This document shows positions 17,409 to 26,115 of a stretch of 64,000 nt of DNA, one piece after another. Made by a program: the position numbers and the translations under genes. This DNA comes from Bacteroidia bacterium (lineage in GTDB: Bacteria > Bacteroidota > Bacteroidia > Chitinophagales > Chitinophagaceae), in the NCBI GenBank assembly GCA_030426665.1, contig JAUHYD010000009.1:1-64000 (forward strand), in the 5' to 3' direction. Numbering within the stretch: position 1 is the stretch's first letter; each line of letters opens with the position of its first letter. A model generated the notes under the pieces. It did no database searches. It was not told the origin of the DNA and saw nothing but the letters and a program-made list of their open reading frames with translations.

Positions 17409-18266
17409 ATGAAAAAGAGCACATCCTTATTTTTTGTTTTTTGTGTATTCTCCTTCTTTTCTTTCGGTCAAACAAAGACTGTAATTGGAATTGTTCCTTT
17501 CAAGCAGTCTTTAACACGCTACAGCTACCGAAATTCGGGATCGGGAGATAAAGTAGTGGCAATACAGGATGCTGTTACTGATGTTTTTTTGAAATCTAAA
17601 CGTTTTGCACTTGTTGAAAGGGAGAAGATGGGGCAGATAACTTCTGAAAAGCAGTTGCAACGACAGGAGGACTTTATAGATGGTCAGGTGATTGAACAAT
17701 CGAAGTCATTGGGGGCAGAATATATAGTGATGGGAAATGTCACCAAGGCAGATGACAAGACCACCAGAACAAATGCTCCGATAATAGGCGTTGTGACCAC
17801 AAGGACAGCTGAAGTAACCTTCAATATAAAGGTGGTCGACGTAACTACCGGTGTCATTATGGCTTCACACACCTTTACGGGAAAGGGTAAAGGGCAAAAT
17901 GGATTTGAAAATGCGCTGAACGATATTAAACCTGAGATATCAAAATTTATCAAAAAGAACTTCAAGGTAGTAGTGTCGATTGCTGATATTGAAAAGAAAG
18001 ACGATCAAGGTAAAGCCGTATCGTTGTTGATAGCCGGAGGGTCATCATTAGGGGTTAAGGCAGGGAATGAACTGAAAGTTTATGAGGCAAAGGTGCTGGA
18101 AGTAGACGGAAAGAAACTTGTAAGGAAGAAGACAGTTGGAAAGGCCGTAGTAGCAAGGGTTGAAGATGAAAATTTTTCCGTTTGCAATATTACCGAAGGG
18201 AACGCTCTGATAACTGAAAAGCTGGCGGAGAAGGCCAGGCTGAAATGCGAAATCATTAATGAATAG
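17409..18266 (+). CDS. CsgG-like exported protein
   Basis: A 285-residue protein with signal peptide MKKSTSLFFVFCVFSFFSFGQ. The mature part follows the CsgG/LpoB fold pattern: TVIGIVPFKQ, a helix AIQDAVTDVFLKSKRFALVEREKMGQI, SKSLGAEYIVMGNVTKAD, TAEVTFNIKVVDVTTGVIMASHTFTGKGKG. A C-terminal beta-domain follows (GVKAGNELKVYEAK ... VGKAVVARVEDENFSVCNI). It lacks the N-terminal cysteine that anchors E. coli CsgG as a lipoprotein, so a curli-type pore is not proven; an LpoB-like activator or chaperone role is equally possible. It is the first gene of a tight operon with two further exported proteins. Confidence 0.75.
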   Translation: MKKSTSLFFVFCVFSFFSFGQTKTVIGIVPFKQSLTRYSYRNSGSGDKVVAIQDAVTDVFLKSKRFALVEREKMGQITSEKQLQRQEDFIDGQVIEQSKSLGAEYIVMGNVTKADDKTTRTNAPIIGVVTTRTAEVTFNIKVVDVTTGVIMASHTFTGKGKGQNGFENALNDIKPEISKFIKKNFKVVVSIADIEKKDDQGKAVSLLIAGGSSLGVKAGNELKVYEAKVLEVDGKKLVRKKTVGKAVVARVEDENFSVCNITEGNALITEKLAEKARLKCEIINE

Positions 18267-18270
18267 CGAT

Positions 18271-19140
18271 ATGAAAAAACTTACGTTGAATGTCGTGTCA
18301 GTTTTTTTAGGGCTGTCGTGTATCGGGCAAACAAATACTTTGCAGCCAAAAATCATGGTAATTCCGTTTACTCGTGACAAGGAGGATATTAGGACGGTGC
18401 TTGACGAGGATGTTAACCGAAGGATTGCTATTACTAAAGTAAGGGAAGGGTTTGACAAGTTTGGATATACAACCGTTGATTTTGTTGGGAAGCTAAAAGC
18501 GGCACGAGATAACCAGGTCTTTACAGCGAACAATCAATCGGATATAAAGTCGAAAATTATAGAGATGTCAGGGGCAGATATCTATGTGATTGCCGAGGTT
18601 AATGTGCAACATGACAGGTCCGGAGCATCGGCTGATGTAATATTATCATCTTACGATGTTGCCACCGGAAACTCCTTGTCAAACAAGGTGGGGCATTCCG
18701 GTAAGTTTTATACCAACGATTATGGGAAATTGACCACGAAGGCCATTGATAAATGTGTGAACGAATTTGTAGCGACAATGCAGGGTAGGTTAAAGGAAAT
18801 GGAGGCAGCGGGGCGTTCAGTGTTAGTGGACTTTTCTTTTGCAGAAAATGCAAACGTTAACTTGAAAACAAAAATTGACAAGTATAACCAACAGGCACTA
18901 TCGGAAGTGCTGGAAAGCTGGTTTTCTAAGAATAGTATTAATAGCGCCTATCATGTACAAGGAATAACCTCAGTGAAAATGATTTTTGACGACGTAAAGA
19001 TACCAATAACAAAAGCTAACGGAGCAGGAGGATATAGCACTAATGAGTTTGCTGTTCAGATTTGTAAGTTCTTATCTTCTATCGGTTTGTCGGCTGACAA
19101 GGTTATTAAGGCCGGTACTATTTTCATTACTATAAATTAA
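18271..19140 (+). CDS. Exported DUF6175-like protein
   Basis: A 289-residue protein with signal peptide MKKLTLNVVSVFLGLSCIGQ. The ATG at 18271 is preferred to 18259, which overlaps the preceding gene and adds MNSD. The mature part starts with KIMVIPFTRDKEDIRTVLDED and has an AsSSADIYVIAEV-like segment (MSGADIYVIAEVNVQHDRSGASADVILSSYDVATGNSLS). This echoes the CsgG-like fold of its neighbour. I believe it belongs to DUF6175, a family found beside CsgG-like genes in Bacteroidota, but this is from memory. No membrane segment or lipobox. Confidence 0.65.
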   Translation: MKKLTLNVVSVFLGLSCIGQTNTLQPKIMVIPFTRDKEDIRTVLDEDVNRRIAITKVREGFDKFGYTTVDFVGKLKAARDNQVFTANNQSDIKSKIIEMSGADIYVIAEVNVQHDRSGASADVILSSYDVATGNSLSNKVGHSGKFYTNDYGKLTTKAIDKCVNEFVATMQGRLKEMEAAGRSVLVDFSFAENANVNLKTKIDKYNQQALSEVLESWFSKNSINSAYHVQGITSVKMIFDDVKIPITKANGAGGYSTNEFAVQICKFLSSIGLSADKVIKAGTIFITIN

Positions 19141-19144
19141 TGGT

Positions 19145-20029
19145 ATGAAATACATTATAACAATCTTAGTTTTTTGTTTTCTTGGTTCCTACTGCATGGC
19201 TCAAGGTGAGGGCTCCAATTTTGCATTGGGGGTGATAGTGCCGGACTTGAAGGGCGACTTAGAAGAAACTAACAGAGAGCGGTTAGAGGCTAAAACAATT
19301 CAACTTGTTAATAACTCCGGGGAGGCCGTCGTAGGGTATTCAAATGATTTTGCGCTTTATGCGACTATGACGCTGGACGAGTTGCAAGTTGCCGAAGGTG
19401 GTATGCAGCGTGTAACTGTTGCAAACGTGGAATTGTCGTTTCATGTAAAGCAGATGAGCAGCGGTATTGTGTTTAGTTCTATGACTAAGAGGGTAAGGGG
19501 TAGCGGTAGCACTGATGCGCAGGCGATTCGCAACGCTATCAGTCATATAAGTAGCTCAGACAAGGAGTTTCGTGATTTTCTATCTTCTGCGAAGGGTAAA
19601 ATTCGGAAATTCTATTCTGACAATTGTTCGTCTATAATGAATGCTGCATCTGTATTAGAAGCAAATCATGAGTATGTGCAGACTATCAGTATGCTGTTTT
19701 CAGTGCCTGTAGGTGCTTCATGTTATCAAACAGCACAAAGCAAAGTATTGAAGCTGTACGCAAAGTATAAGTCCGACTTGTGTACCGGACTGATTACCTA
19801 TGCCAAAAGTGAAATTGCAATGGGTAACTTTCAGGACGCACTTATGGCATTGAACAATATTGAGCCCGCATCAGGTTGCGCAGATGAAGCACAATCTCTG
19901 ATTGCTGAAATAGAACGGAAGAATGACAAATATCAGCAACAAGCCTATACGCTGGAAGCTCAAAGGCAAAAGGCATTGGAGGCGATAGCTTACTCTTATT
20001 ATTCAAAGAAGTCGCGCGTGAGAAGGTAA
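19145..20029 (+). CDS. Exported protein of unknown function, third gene of CsgG-like operon
   Basis: A 294-residue protein with signal peptide MKYIITILVFCFLGSYCMAQG, 4 nt after the preceding stop. The first half is beta-rich and resembles LpoB/CsgG-type domains in layout (TIQLVNNSGEAVVGYSNDFALYATMTL ... VANVELSFHVKQMSSGIVF). The second half is helical with a TPR-like look (YAKSEIAMGNFQDALMALNNIEPASGCADEAQSLIAEIERKND). It ends with a basic tail (KKSRVRR). It probably works with the two genes before it in the periplasm. Confidence 0.65.
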   Translation: MKYIITILVFCFLGSYCMAQGEGSNFALGVIVPDLKGDLEETNRERLEAKTIQLVNNSGEAVVGYSNDFALYATMTLDELQVAEGGMQRVTVANVELSFHVKQMSSGIVFSSMTKRVRGSGSTDAQAIRNAISHISSSDKEFRDFLSSAKGKIRKFYSDNCSSIMNAASVLEANHEYVQTISMLFSVPVGASCYQTAQSKVLKLYAKYKSDLCTGLITYAKSEIAMGNFQDALMALNNIEPASGCADEAQSLIAEIERKNDKYQQQAYTLEAQRQKALEAIAYSYYSKKSRVRR

Positions 20030-20163
20030 GGCCTTTATCTATCGAGGAAAGAAGAGAAAATTAATTTCGATTTATCAGGGTCAAGTCTCAGAATAATTTG
20101 AATATTGATAGCTGACATATAACAAGTCTGTTGTATTATTACTCTGCGATTAAATTGAGACCA

Positions 20164-21192
20164 ATGTTTAAGCTAATATTGTTATGCCCGATTTTGATGT
20201 TCGCCTTATGTGCAAACGCACAAAGACTGAAGGAATCAAAAGCAGAAAAATATAAATCACAGAAACCAATAGATACGCTAGAATTAGAGCATGGGGGGGT
20301 CGCTCATATATATGATGATAGGTCTGCAAAAATGCGTTTTGTTGGTGAATTAATATTGGGACACATAGAAACGCATTCAGGCGATCTTTGTACATGGTCC
20401 GTGGGTGGTAGTAGCGACGTCATTGTTGGGAAGTATGGGTCGCTGCACGGATCCTATCTTACGCCTCTTCTTAGCATTGAAAGGATAATAGCCAGTGACA
20501 ATAATATTAACGAAAAGGCCATACGGGGTGCCGGTACGTGGGAAATTGGCGGAAGCGTTTTTCTGGTTGATAAACACAAGTACGCCAAACATAAAATTGT
20601 CTTGGCTACAAAACATTCTTACAAAATCGATATTGAATATGTGTCTTATTGCAAGTTGCCTTGCCGTCGGATATATGCGTTGAGGGCTGGTTATTATGGT
20701 CATAGAGCGTTGGTGACTACAGACATGAACTCAGGTGAATTAACGGTTGACGAACATGGGGCAGTGCGTGCCACAGATGGAACGTTGCTTTATAATGAGT
20801 ACTATACTAACTCTTTTTCAAATGGCGCATATTTTGGTCTGTCGCGTCTGACTTTAATGAATACGATTTCCCAAGTCAGTACGGAAAAAGAGCTCTTTAG
20901 GGGTGAAGGTAGCTTCTTCGCCAGTAGGAAATACGCAGAAATTTATGCCGATGTAATAATCGCTGATACAAAATTTAATTCGATAGTAGATGGTTATGGC
21001 ACGTATCAGATTGTTCCAAATCAGCCAGGCAGTTTTCAGACATCTTCGTTCGGTGGTAGAGTAGGGTTGAAGTCTCTGGTAAATAAAGGAGGGTACAACC
21101 TTGGACAAAAAATAGAAGCAGGCTACAGACCGGGTTTAAAGGGATTCGGCTGGTATGCTTGTATGGTGATTTCAGTCGGAATAATCAAATAG
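20164..21192 (+). CDS. Exported beta-rich protein, possibly an outer-membrane barrel
   Basis: A 342-residue protein. The frame opens at a TTG at 20131, but the ATG at 20164 gives a good signal peptide (MFKLILLCPILMFALCANAQRLKESKAEKY). The mature chain has many short alternating strands with Tyr/Gly endings (SLHGSYLTPLLSIERI, GAGTWEIGGSVFLVD, AYFGLSRLTLMNTI, RKYAEIYADVII). It ends in YRPGLKGFGWYACMVISVGIIK, consistent with an outer-membrane beta-barrel although the last residue is not aromatic. No family recognised. It lies 134 nt after the CsgG-like operon, same strand. Confidence 0.6.
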   Translation: MFKLILLCPILMFALCANAQRLKESKAEKYKSQKPIDTLELEHGGVAHIYDDRSAKMRFVGELILGHIETHSGDLCTWSVGGSSDVIVGKYGSLHGSYLTPLLSIERIIASDNNINEKAIRGAGTWEIGGSVFLVDKHKYAKHKIVLATKHSYKIDIEYVSYCKLPCRRIYALRAGYYGHRALVTTDMNSGELTVDEHGAVRATDGTLLYNEYYTNSFSNGAYFGLSRLTLMNTISQVSTEKELFRGEGSFFASRKYAEIYADVIIADTKFNSIVDGYGTYQIVPNQPGSFQTSSFGGRVGLKSLVNKGGYNLGQKIEAGYRPGLKGFGWYACMVISVGIIK

Positions 21193-21238
21193 AAATAAAA
21201 TTTAAGTCTTCAATCACCTTAGAAAATATAAGCCTGTT

Positions 21239-21964
21239 ATGAAAAACGGAATAGTGTTGATAATTATAGTGTTGATGCAAATGTCATGTGTTAAGAAGAG
21301 TGACAAGCTGCTCTATAAAATTGAAGCTACATATGACTCTACAAATACAAACGGCAATTATGTTGATGTTGTTGTCACTAAAACTGATGGTGACGATGAC
21401 TTGGTCACCTTGTCGGTAGATGGGTTGCCGGATTACGTAGCTGCTGATATTGTACCTATGAATGGCCGAACCCCATTTACGGCAAGAATTGGTTTTCAGC
21501 TTTCTTATTTTGCCCAAAAAGATCTGACTAATTGGAAAGGTTATCCTATTACAATTAAAGGCAAAAGTGTTGATAAAGTAGAACGTTTTACAGATGTGAC
21601 GGTATTTTGCTATCCGGAAGATGCTACTACTCCATTTATTGGGCACAGTTTTAAAACACAAGAAAATTGTACTGTTTCGGGATCAAAGTTGAATTTTATT
21701 TCTATGCTCTCGGAAAACAATAAGGAAATGCTGCTGGTGGATTTTTACAATACAATGTTCAACAGTTATTCAGTCCCTGCTATAGTTAATGAAAGGGAGC
21801 GGACTTTGACGATTCCCGAGACTAAGATTGACAATTATACTTTTCGTGGAAATGGTACATTTTACATCAATTCAGGCAATGAACTTGAGTGTAAGATACA
21901 TTTTAGTCGGTCTACCGTCAGCACCTTTGACACCTGTACCGCTACATTGACAATTATGGATTAG
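21239..21964 (+). CDS. Putative lipoprotein of unknown function
   Basis: A 241-residue protein whose signal peptide ends in a lipobox-like MQMSC (cysteine 17). The lipid-anchored mature part starts VKKSDKLLYKIEATYDS. Two beta-sandwich-like segments follow (YVDVVVTKTDGDDDLVTLSVDGLPDYV and a second half ending CKIHFSRSTVSTFDTCTATLTIMD). Small lipoproteins of this type are frequent in Bacteroidota, usually unnamed. Same strand as the preceding barrel-like gene, 46 nt apart. Confidence 0.65.
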   Translation: MKNGIVLIIIVLMQMSCVKKSDKLLYKIEATYDSTNTNGNYVDVVVTKTDGDDDLVTLSVDGLPDYVAADIVPMNGRTPFTARIGFQLSYFAQKDLTNWKGYPITIKGKSVDKVERFTDVTVFCYPEDATTPFIGHSFKTQENCTVSGSKLNFISMLSENNKEMLLVDFYNTMFNSYSVPAIVNERERTLTIPETKIDNYTFRGNGTFYINSGNELECKIHFSRSTVSTFDTCTATLTIMD

Positions 21965-22065
21965 GTTATTGACAATAACTGATTTCTGTTTTGTCAGGTA
22001 ATCCTGCTTTGTCCATCTAAATTGTGTTCCTTTGCAGCCTTATATTATGTAAACTGAATACTGAT

Positions 22066-22650
22066 ATGGATTCAAATATTATATACATACTGGCAATTCT
22101 GCTACAAGTGGGTTTCGTGATTGTCTTTTTTGTTTTTATAAACAAGAAAAAGACACCCAAAACCGATGTTCCTTCAGATAAGCTATCTGCAGATGCCTCT
22201 GAATACGATAGAACAAGGTATACGGCGCTTCGTGTCACTCCACAACAGCTAGGACTTTCTGTGCCGGCCTCAATGATAAAGGTACATGGTGTTGTTATGG
22301 ATTGGGATATGGGAGGAACAGTATTGTCTTTGAGTGCTTACATTAACGGAGCTGCCAATGCCATGCTAAGCAACGGCACTTCTGCCATGGGGAGTGGCAA
22401 GAACCCTGCGGTAGCAGAGCAGGCATCAGAATTTGTGTTGGTTGCTCAGGATTTTATTAACCGCACGGTTCCGGTATCAGAAACGTCATTGCCTACGCCG
22501 GGCACGGTACGGTTTTACTTGCTCACTAATCAGGGTATATATGCGGCGCAGGAGTTGCTAAATTTCATAGATGATAACAGCTCTTTCTGGACACCATTAT
22601 TCTTCCGGGGTAATATGGTGCTGGATGAAATAAAGAAGGGCGCTGAATAG
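22066..22650 (+). CDS. Membrane-anchored protein of unknown function
   Basis: A 194-residue protein. The ATG at 22066 is chosen because it begins a single N-terminal membrane anchor (MDSNIIYILAILLQVGFVIVFFVFINKKK); the upstream in-frame ATG at 22024 adds unlikely sequence. The soluble part has RVTPQQLGLSVPASMIKVHGVVMDWDMGGTVLSLSAYINGAANAML. A C-terminal half follows (GTVRFYLLTNQGIYAAQELLNFIDDNSSFWTPLFFRGN). No family recognised. It is convergent with the purine nucleoside phosphorylase gene with a 2-nt gap. Confidence 0.65.
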   Translation: MDSNIIYILAILLQVGFVIVFFVFINKKKTPKTDVPSDKLSADASEYDRTRYTALRVTPQQLGLSVPASMIKVHGVVMDWDMGGTVLSLSAYINGAANAMLSNGTSAMGSGKNPAVAEQASEFVLVAQDFINRTVPVSETSLPTPGTVRFYLLTNQGIYAAQELLNFIDDNSSFWTPLFFRGNMVLDEIKKGAE

Positions 22651-22652
22651 GA

Positions 22653-23471
22653 TTATATCTGCTGCACCAGTTCCGTAACGATAGCTGCCATTTTAGGGGC
22701 AGCGGCATTGGCTGCTTCTAATACCTCTTCGTGAGTAATGGTAACGGGTTCATCGCTAATGCCAAGGTCGGTAATTACACTCATTGCAAAAACCTTCATG
22801 CCACCGTGTCGGGCAACAATTACCTCCGGTACGGTACTCATACCAACAGCATCACCACCAATAACGTGCAACCATTTGTACTCAGCAGGTGTCTCAAAAG
22901 TCGGGCCCTGTAGCCCGATATACGTGCCGGATTTTACTTCTATTTTTAGTTTACTTGCTATTAGCATCGACTTGCCAATCAATGACTTATCGTATGGTTC
23001 GCTCATGTCAGGAAAGCGTGTGCCGAGGCGTTCGTCGTTAGGGCCGCGAAGCGGGTGTTCTGGGAATTGGTTTACATGGTCTGTAATAATCATCAGGTCG
23101 CCAATTGCATAAGTTGGGTTCATTCCTCCGGCTGCATTTGACAATATCAATGTCGAAACGCCAAGTGCTTTCATAACTCTAACGGGGAAGGTAACAGCTT
23201 CCATATCATAACCCTCGTAGTAGTGAAAACGACCCGACATCAGCAGGACGTTAGTTTGCCCTATTTTACCAAATATCATTTCTCCACCATGACCTTTGAC
23301 GGTAGAAACCGGAAAATGAGGTATATCTGAGTAGGTGAGTGAATGCTCTTTTTCTACAACTTGCGTCAACCCTCCCAGACCACTACCTAGAATGATACCA
23401 ACCGTCGGGGTGTTGTTTACTTGTTTTTTTATGAAGTTGGCCGTTTCTTGTATTTTGTCAAAAAGTTGCAT
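22653..23471 (-). CDS. Purine nucleoside phosphorylase (type I, trimeric class)
   Basis: A 272-residue enzyme cleaving purine nucleosides with phosphate in the cytoplasm. Signatures: GIILGSGLGGL (phosphate loop, about 25-35), the GRFHYYEGY segment, the family motif LILSNAAGGMNPTYAIGDLMIITDHVN and EYKWLHVIGGDAVGMSTVPEVIVARHGG. MSVITDLG is followed by the C-terminal VLEAANAAAPKMAAIV helix. Length and motifs match the low-molecular-weight PNP class specific for guanosine and inosine. It is divergent from pcm with 68 bp between. Confidence 0.93.
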   Translation of the reverse strand: MQLFDKIQETANFIKKQVNNTPTVGIILGSGLGGLTQVVEKEHSLTYSDIPHFPVSTVKGHGGEMIFGKIGQTNVLLMSGRFHYYEGYDMEAVTFPVRVMKALGVSTLILSNAAGGMNPTYAIGDLMIITDHVNQFPEHPLRGPNDERLGTRFPDMSEPYDKSLIGKSMLIASKLKIEVKSGTYIGLQGPTFETPAEYKWLHVIGGDAVGMSTVPEVIVARHGGMKVFAMSVITDLGISDEPVTITHEEVLEAANAAAPKMAAIVTELVQQI

Positions 23472-23527
23472 CGTGGTTTAATTTTTTACGAGCGGTAAAA
23501 GTAAGTAAATACACAAAATCTAAGTGC

Positions 23528-23535
23528 TAACTTTG
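23528..23535 (+). promoter_or_regulatory. -7 promoter box of pcm
   Basis: TAACTTTG followed by 4 nt and ATG at 23540, implying a leaderless or nearly leaderless mRNA. Confidence 0.6.
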
Positions 23536-23539
23536 TAGC

Positions 23540-24211
23540 ATGTTGCAAAGTAAACCCAAGGAGGACAGTTATCTGCACAAAGGACTCCGAAAACAATTGG
23601 TAGCACTGCTCAGAGAAAAAGGTATTACAGATGAGCGGGTGCTGGCAGCTATAGATTCAGTTCCCAGGCACTTTTTCCTTGATCCCGCTTTTGAGCGTAA
23701 GGCCTATGAAAACAGGGCTTTTCCTATCACTGCTAACCAGACAATATCCCATCCCTATACTGTTGCATTTCAGACGCAGTTACTTGATATACAAAAATTT
23801 GACAAGGTGTTAGAGATTGGAACCGGAAGTGCCTATCAGGCATGCGTGCTGGCAGAAATGGGGGTGAAGCTTTTTACCATTGAGCGACAAAGAGCATTGT
23901 ATGACTATGTTGGGCAGTTCTTTTTTCTGAAAAAATATTTGAATATTAAGCGTTTTTTTGGCGATGGATTTGAAGGTTTGCCTTCATTTGGTCCGTTTCA
24001 TAAGATAATTATTACCTGCGGAGCTCCGTTTGTACCACCAAAATTACTCGAGCAACTTCGTCCGGGAGGTATCATGGTAATACCAGTTGGTGAGGATGAG
24101 TCTCAGAAAATGTTGCGTATTACCAAGGATGCTGACGGTAATATTACTGAAGAGGAGCTCGGCGAGTTTTCGTTTGTGCCGATGTTGCAGGGCAAAGGGA
24201 ACAATGTATAA
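23540..24211 (+). CDS. pcm: Protein-L-isoaspartate O-methyltransferase
   Basis: A 223-residue cytoplasmic SAM-dependent enzyme that repairs isoaspartyl residues. It shows RVLAAIDSVPRHFFLDP, then the family stretch RAFPITANQTISHPYTVAFQTQLL. Motif I is VLEIGTGSAYQACVLAEMG (about 95-113); later blocks are HKIIITCGAPFVPPKLLEQLRPGGIMVIPVG. The ATG at 23540 sits 4 nt after a -7 box. Length is normal for PCMT, and the gene is convergent with queG. Confidence 0.95.
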   Translation: MLQSKPKEDSYLHKGLRKQLVALLREKGITDERVLAAIDSVPRHFFLDPAFERKAYENRAFPITANQTISHPYTVAFQTQLLDIQKFDKVLEIGTGSAYQACVLAEMGVKLFTIERQRALYDYVGQFFFLKKYLNIKRFFGDGFEGLPSFGPFHKIIITCGAPFVPPKLLEQLRPGGIMVIPVGEDESQKMLRITKDADGNITEEELGEFSFVPMLQGKGNNV

Positions 24212-24235
24212 TAACAGATTTTTCCGTTTAATTAG

Positions 24236-25171
24236 TTATTGCGGGTTTTTCAATGCCTTAATGTTTCGTTGTATTCCTGTCCATTTGCTGCGCTTCAGTG
24301 GTGAGTTTTTGAAGGCTTTTCTAAATGTATCTTCGGTCATTTGCTGCCACTCCCTGAGAGATAGATTGAGAATTTCGGGTATAGGAGTGAAATGAGGCTC
24401 GTCATTAGGTTTTGCAAAACGGTTCCATGGGCATACTTCCTGACAAATATCGCAGCCGAACATCCAACCATCCATTTTATTCTGCAAACCTGAGGGTATA
24501 AGCGCATCTTTCAGTTCTATGGTAAGGTAGGAGATACACTTACTTCCGTCAACTTCTGTAGGAGATACAATTGCGTCTGTAGGACACTCGTCTATGCAGC
24601 GCGTACAGGTGCCGCAATGGTCGGTGCTGAACGGAGCATCGGCAATCAGTTCTAAATCGGTAATAAGGGTAGCAATGAAGCAATAGGACCCGGAGTGCCG
24701 GGTAAGCATATTGCCGTTTTTGCCAATCCATCCAAGTCCGCTGCGTACTGCCCAGCTACGCTCCAGCACCGGTGCGCTGTCTACAAATCCCCGACCATTT
24801 ACCTCCCCGATTTTGTCGTTTACAGTTGCCAGCAGTTCATTTAGCTTATCCCTTATTACATAGTGATAGTCAGTTCCCCATGCGTAGCGAGCTATTTTTG
24901 GAGCGTTGGTTTGCTGCGTTTCCGAAGGGTAATAGTTGAGCAATAGTGTAATCACCGACTTTGCTCCCGGTACTAATTTTCGGGGGTCCGTTCGCAAGTC
25001 GAAGTGGCGTTCCATGTATTGCATCTTGCCCTGATGCCCTTTGTTCAGCCATTGCTCTAATCGTCTGGCGTCATCATCAAGTTGTGTTGCCAGGGCTATA
25101 CCACAATTATCGAAACCAAGGCGTTTAGCCTCTGATTTAATAAGTGCAGTATTTTTTTCTAGTTTATGCAA
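24236..25171 (-). CDS. queG: Epoxyqueuosine reductase QueG
   Basis: A 311-residue cobalamin-dependent iron-sulphur enzyme for the last step of queuosine synthesis in tRNA. The N-terminal B12-binding part (EAKRLGFDNCGIA ... DYHYVIRDKL ... VLERSWAVRSGLGWIGKNGN) is followed by two [4Fe-4S] motifs, CGTCTRCIDECP and CDICQEVCPW, and a HEAT-like tail. The only start fitting the family N-terminus is the TTG at 25171 (LEKNTALIKSEAKRLGF); the next ATG would remove 49 conserved residues. It lies 78 nt downstream of the ferredoxin gene and could share its transcript. Confidence 0.93.
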   Translation of the reverse strand: MHKLEKNTALIKSEAKRLGFDNCGIALATQLDDDARRLEQWLNKGHQGKMQYMERHFDLRTDPRKLVPGAKSVITLLLNYYPSETQQTNAPKIARYAWGTDYHYVIRDKLNELLATVNDKIGEVNGRGFVDSAPVLERSWAVRSGLGWIGKNGNMLTRHSGSYCFIATLITDLELIADAPFSTDHCGTCTRCIDECPTDAIVSPTEVDGSKCISYLTIELKDALIPSGLQNKMDGWMFGCDICQEVCPWNRFAKPNDEPHFTPIPEILNLSLREWQQMTEDTFRKAFKNSPLKRSKWTGIQRNIKALKNPQ

Positions 25172-25249
25172 TATAGAAATAAGAATGAAAATGGCAAAAG
25201 TACGGCAATAATACGGGGAGGTGTATAGTGTATATGAGATTGTAGCACG

Positions 25250-25588
25250 CTATGATGCCCTTTTTTCGCAAATAGCAACTTGTAATTCTTGTGCCGAGTG
25301 GTCTATTGGTATTTGGCATGCTAGTTTGACGGAGGTATCCGTTACTCCAAGCTTTGCTAAAGTCGCTTGTCCGTTTCGGTCAAGCGACTGAGGTGTTTTA
25401 TCGCCAATTATTTTCACAACACATGTGCCGCAGCGTCCCATACCTTTACATTCGCCAAAGCAATCGACGTATATTTTGTCGTTGATTAAGTCCATGAGGT
25501 TGCGATATTCTCCTTTAAAAGTTTCAACATCTGTAACCTCACCATCGGACAATATTCTAATTCGAATATTACTTATTCGGGTGCCCAT
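25250..25588 (-). CDS. Adrenodoxin-type [2Fe-2S] ferredoxin
   Basis: A 112-residue electron carrier with the adrenodoxin spacing C47-x5-C53-x2-C56-x34-C91, all four ligands present (ECKGMGRCGTC ... KLACQIPI). An extra cysteine (C43) precedes them. The surrounding beta-grasp pattern (IRIRILSDGEVTDVETFKGEYRNLMDLI) is intact. It is the last gene of the Rrf2-headed operon, 16 nt after the hemerythrin gene. It may supply electrons to the haemoglobin, hemerythrin or a partner oxidoreductase, which is inference. The partner reductase is not in the window. Confidence 0.88.
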   Translation of the reverse strand: MGTRISNIRIRILSDGEVTDVETFKGEYRNLMDLINDKIYVDCFGECKGMGRCGTCVVKIIGDKTPQSLDRNGQATLAKLGVTDTSVKLACQIPIDHSAQELQVAICEKRAS

Positions 25589-25604
25589 ATATGAGTTTTC
25601 ATTG

Positions 25605-26087
25605 TTAGTTTACCCAAAACTCATCGGGGTAATTGTCTATAAGTGGTGTTTCGTGCATCCTGTTTAAGGAGGTACCTATTAATTTTAATTGTTCTGGAGG
25701 AATAGACAATTCTAAGAAAGGAAATAATGTTCGTTCTTCAAAACGTATGTGTTGCTCCAGAAGGGTGGTGAGCCTTATATATGCCTCAGTATTGAGGTTG
25801 TTCTGGTTACAAATGTCATCAATTATTTTCTTGATTTTGACATGTTGCTCAATAGCATCAAAGCAAAGCTTGTCGTCAATTTTACTAAACAATAGCTCCT
25901 CTTCCTTTGCGAAATGTTCTTTAAGGTGTTCATCCCAGAAGTATTTTATGTATTTCTGTATCCGTTCCGGAGTGGCCTCTTTTTTCATTCCTTGCTTTAT
26001 TTTCCAGCAAAAGAGGAGTCCATAGTGATGCTCGCGTGAAAGGGGAGCAATGTTGTCGTTTCGTTTAATTGGTTTTTCTTCGGACAT
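25605..26087 (-). CDS. Hemerythrin-domain protein
   Basis: A 160-residue four-helix di-iron protein. Likely ligands are H20/H21 (LSREHHYGLLF), H54 and H58 with E62/E63 (WDEHLKEHFAKEEELLF), H82 (IEQHVKIK), and H113 with E117/E118 (LEQHIRFEERTLFP). This covers the H-HxxxE-H-HxxxE pattern. Such proteins bind O2 or NO and some repair iron-sulphur clusters after nitrosative damage (YtfE/RIC type). The N-terminal C-G-Y motif of YtfE is not seen. It is encoded between a four-helix membrane protein and a ferredoxin in the NsrR-like-headed operon. Confidence 0.88.
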   Translation of the reverse strand: MSEEKPIKRNDNIAPLSREHHYGLLFCWKIKQGMKKEATPERIQKYIKYFWDEHLKEHFAKEEELLFSKIDDKLCFDAIEQHVKIKKIIDDICNQNNLNTEAYIRLTTLLEQHIRFEERTLFPFLELSIPPEQLKLIGTSLNRMHETPLIDNYPDEFWVN

Positions 26088-26115
26088 AAGAATGGGTAGT
26101 TTTGTTGATGTCTTT

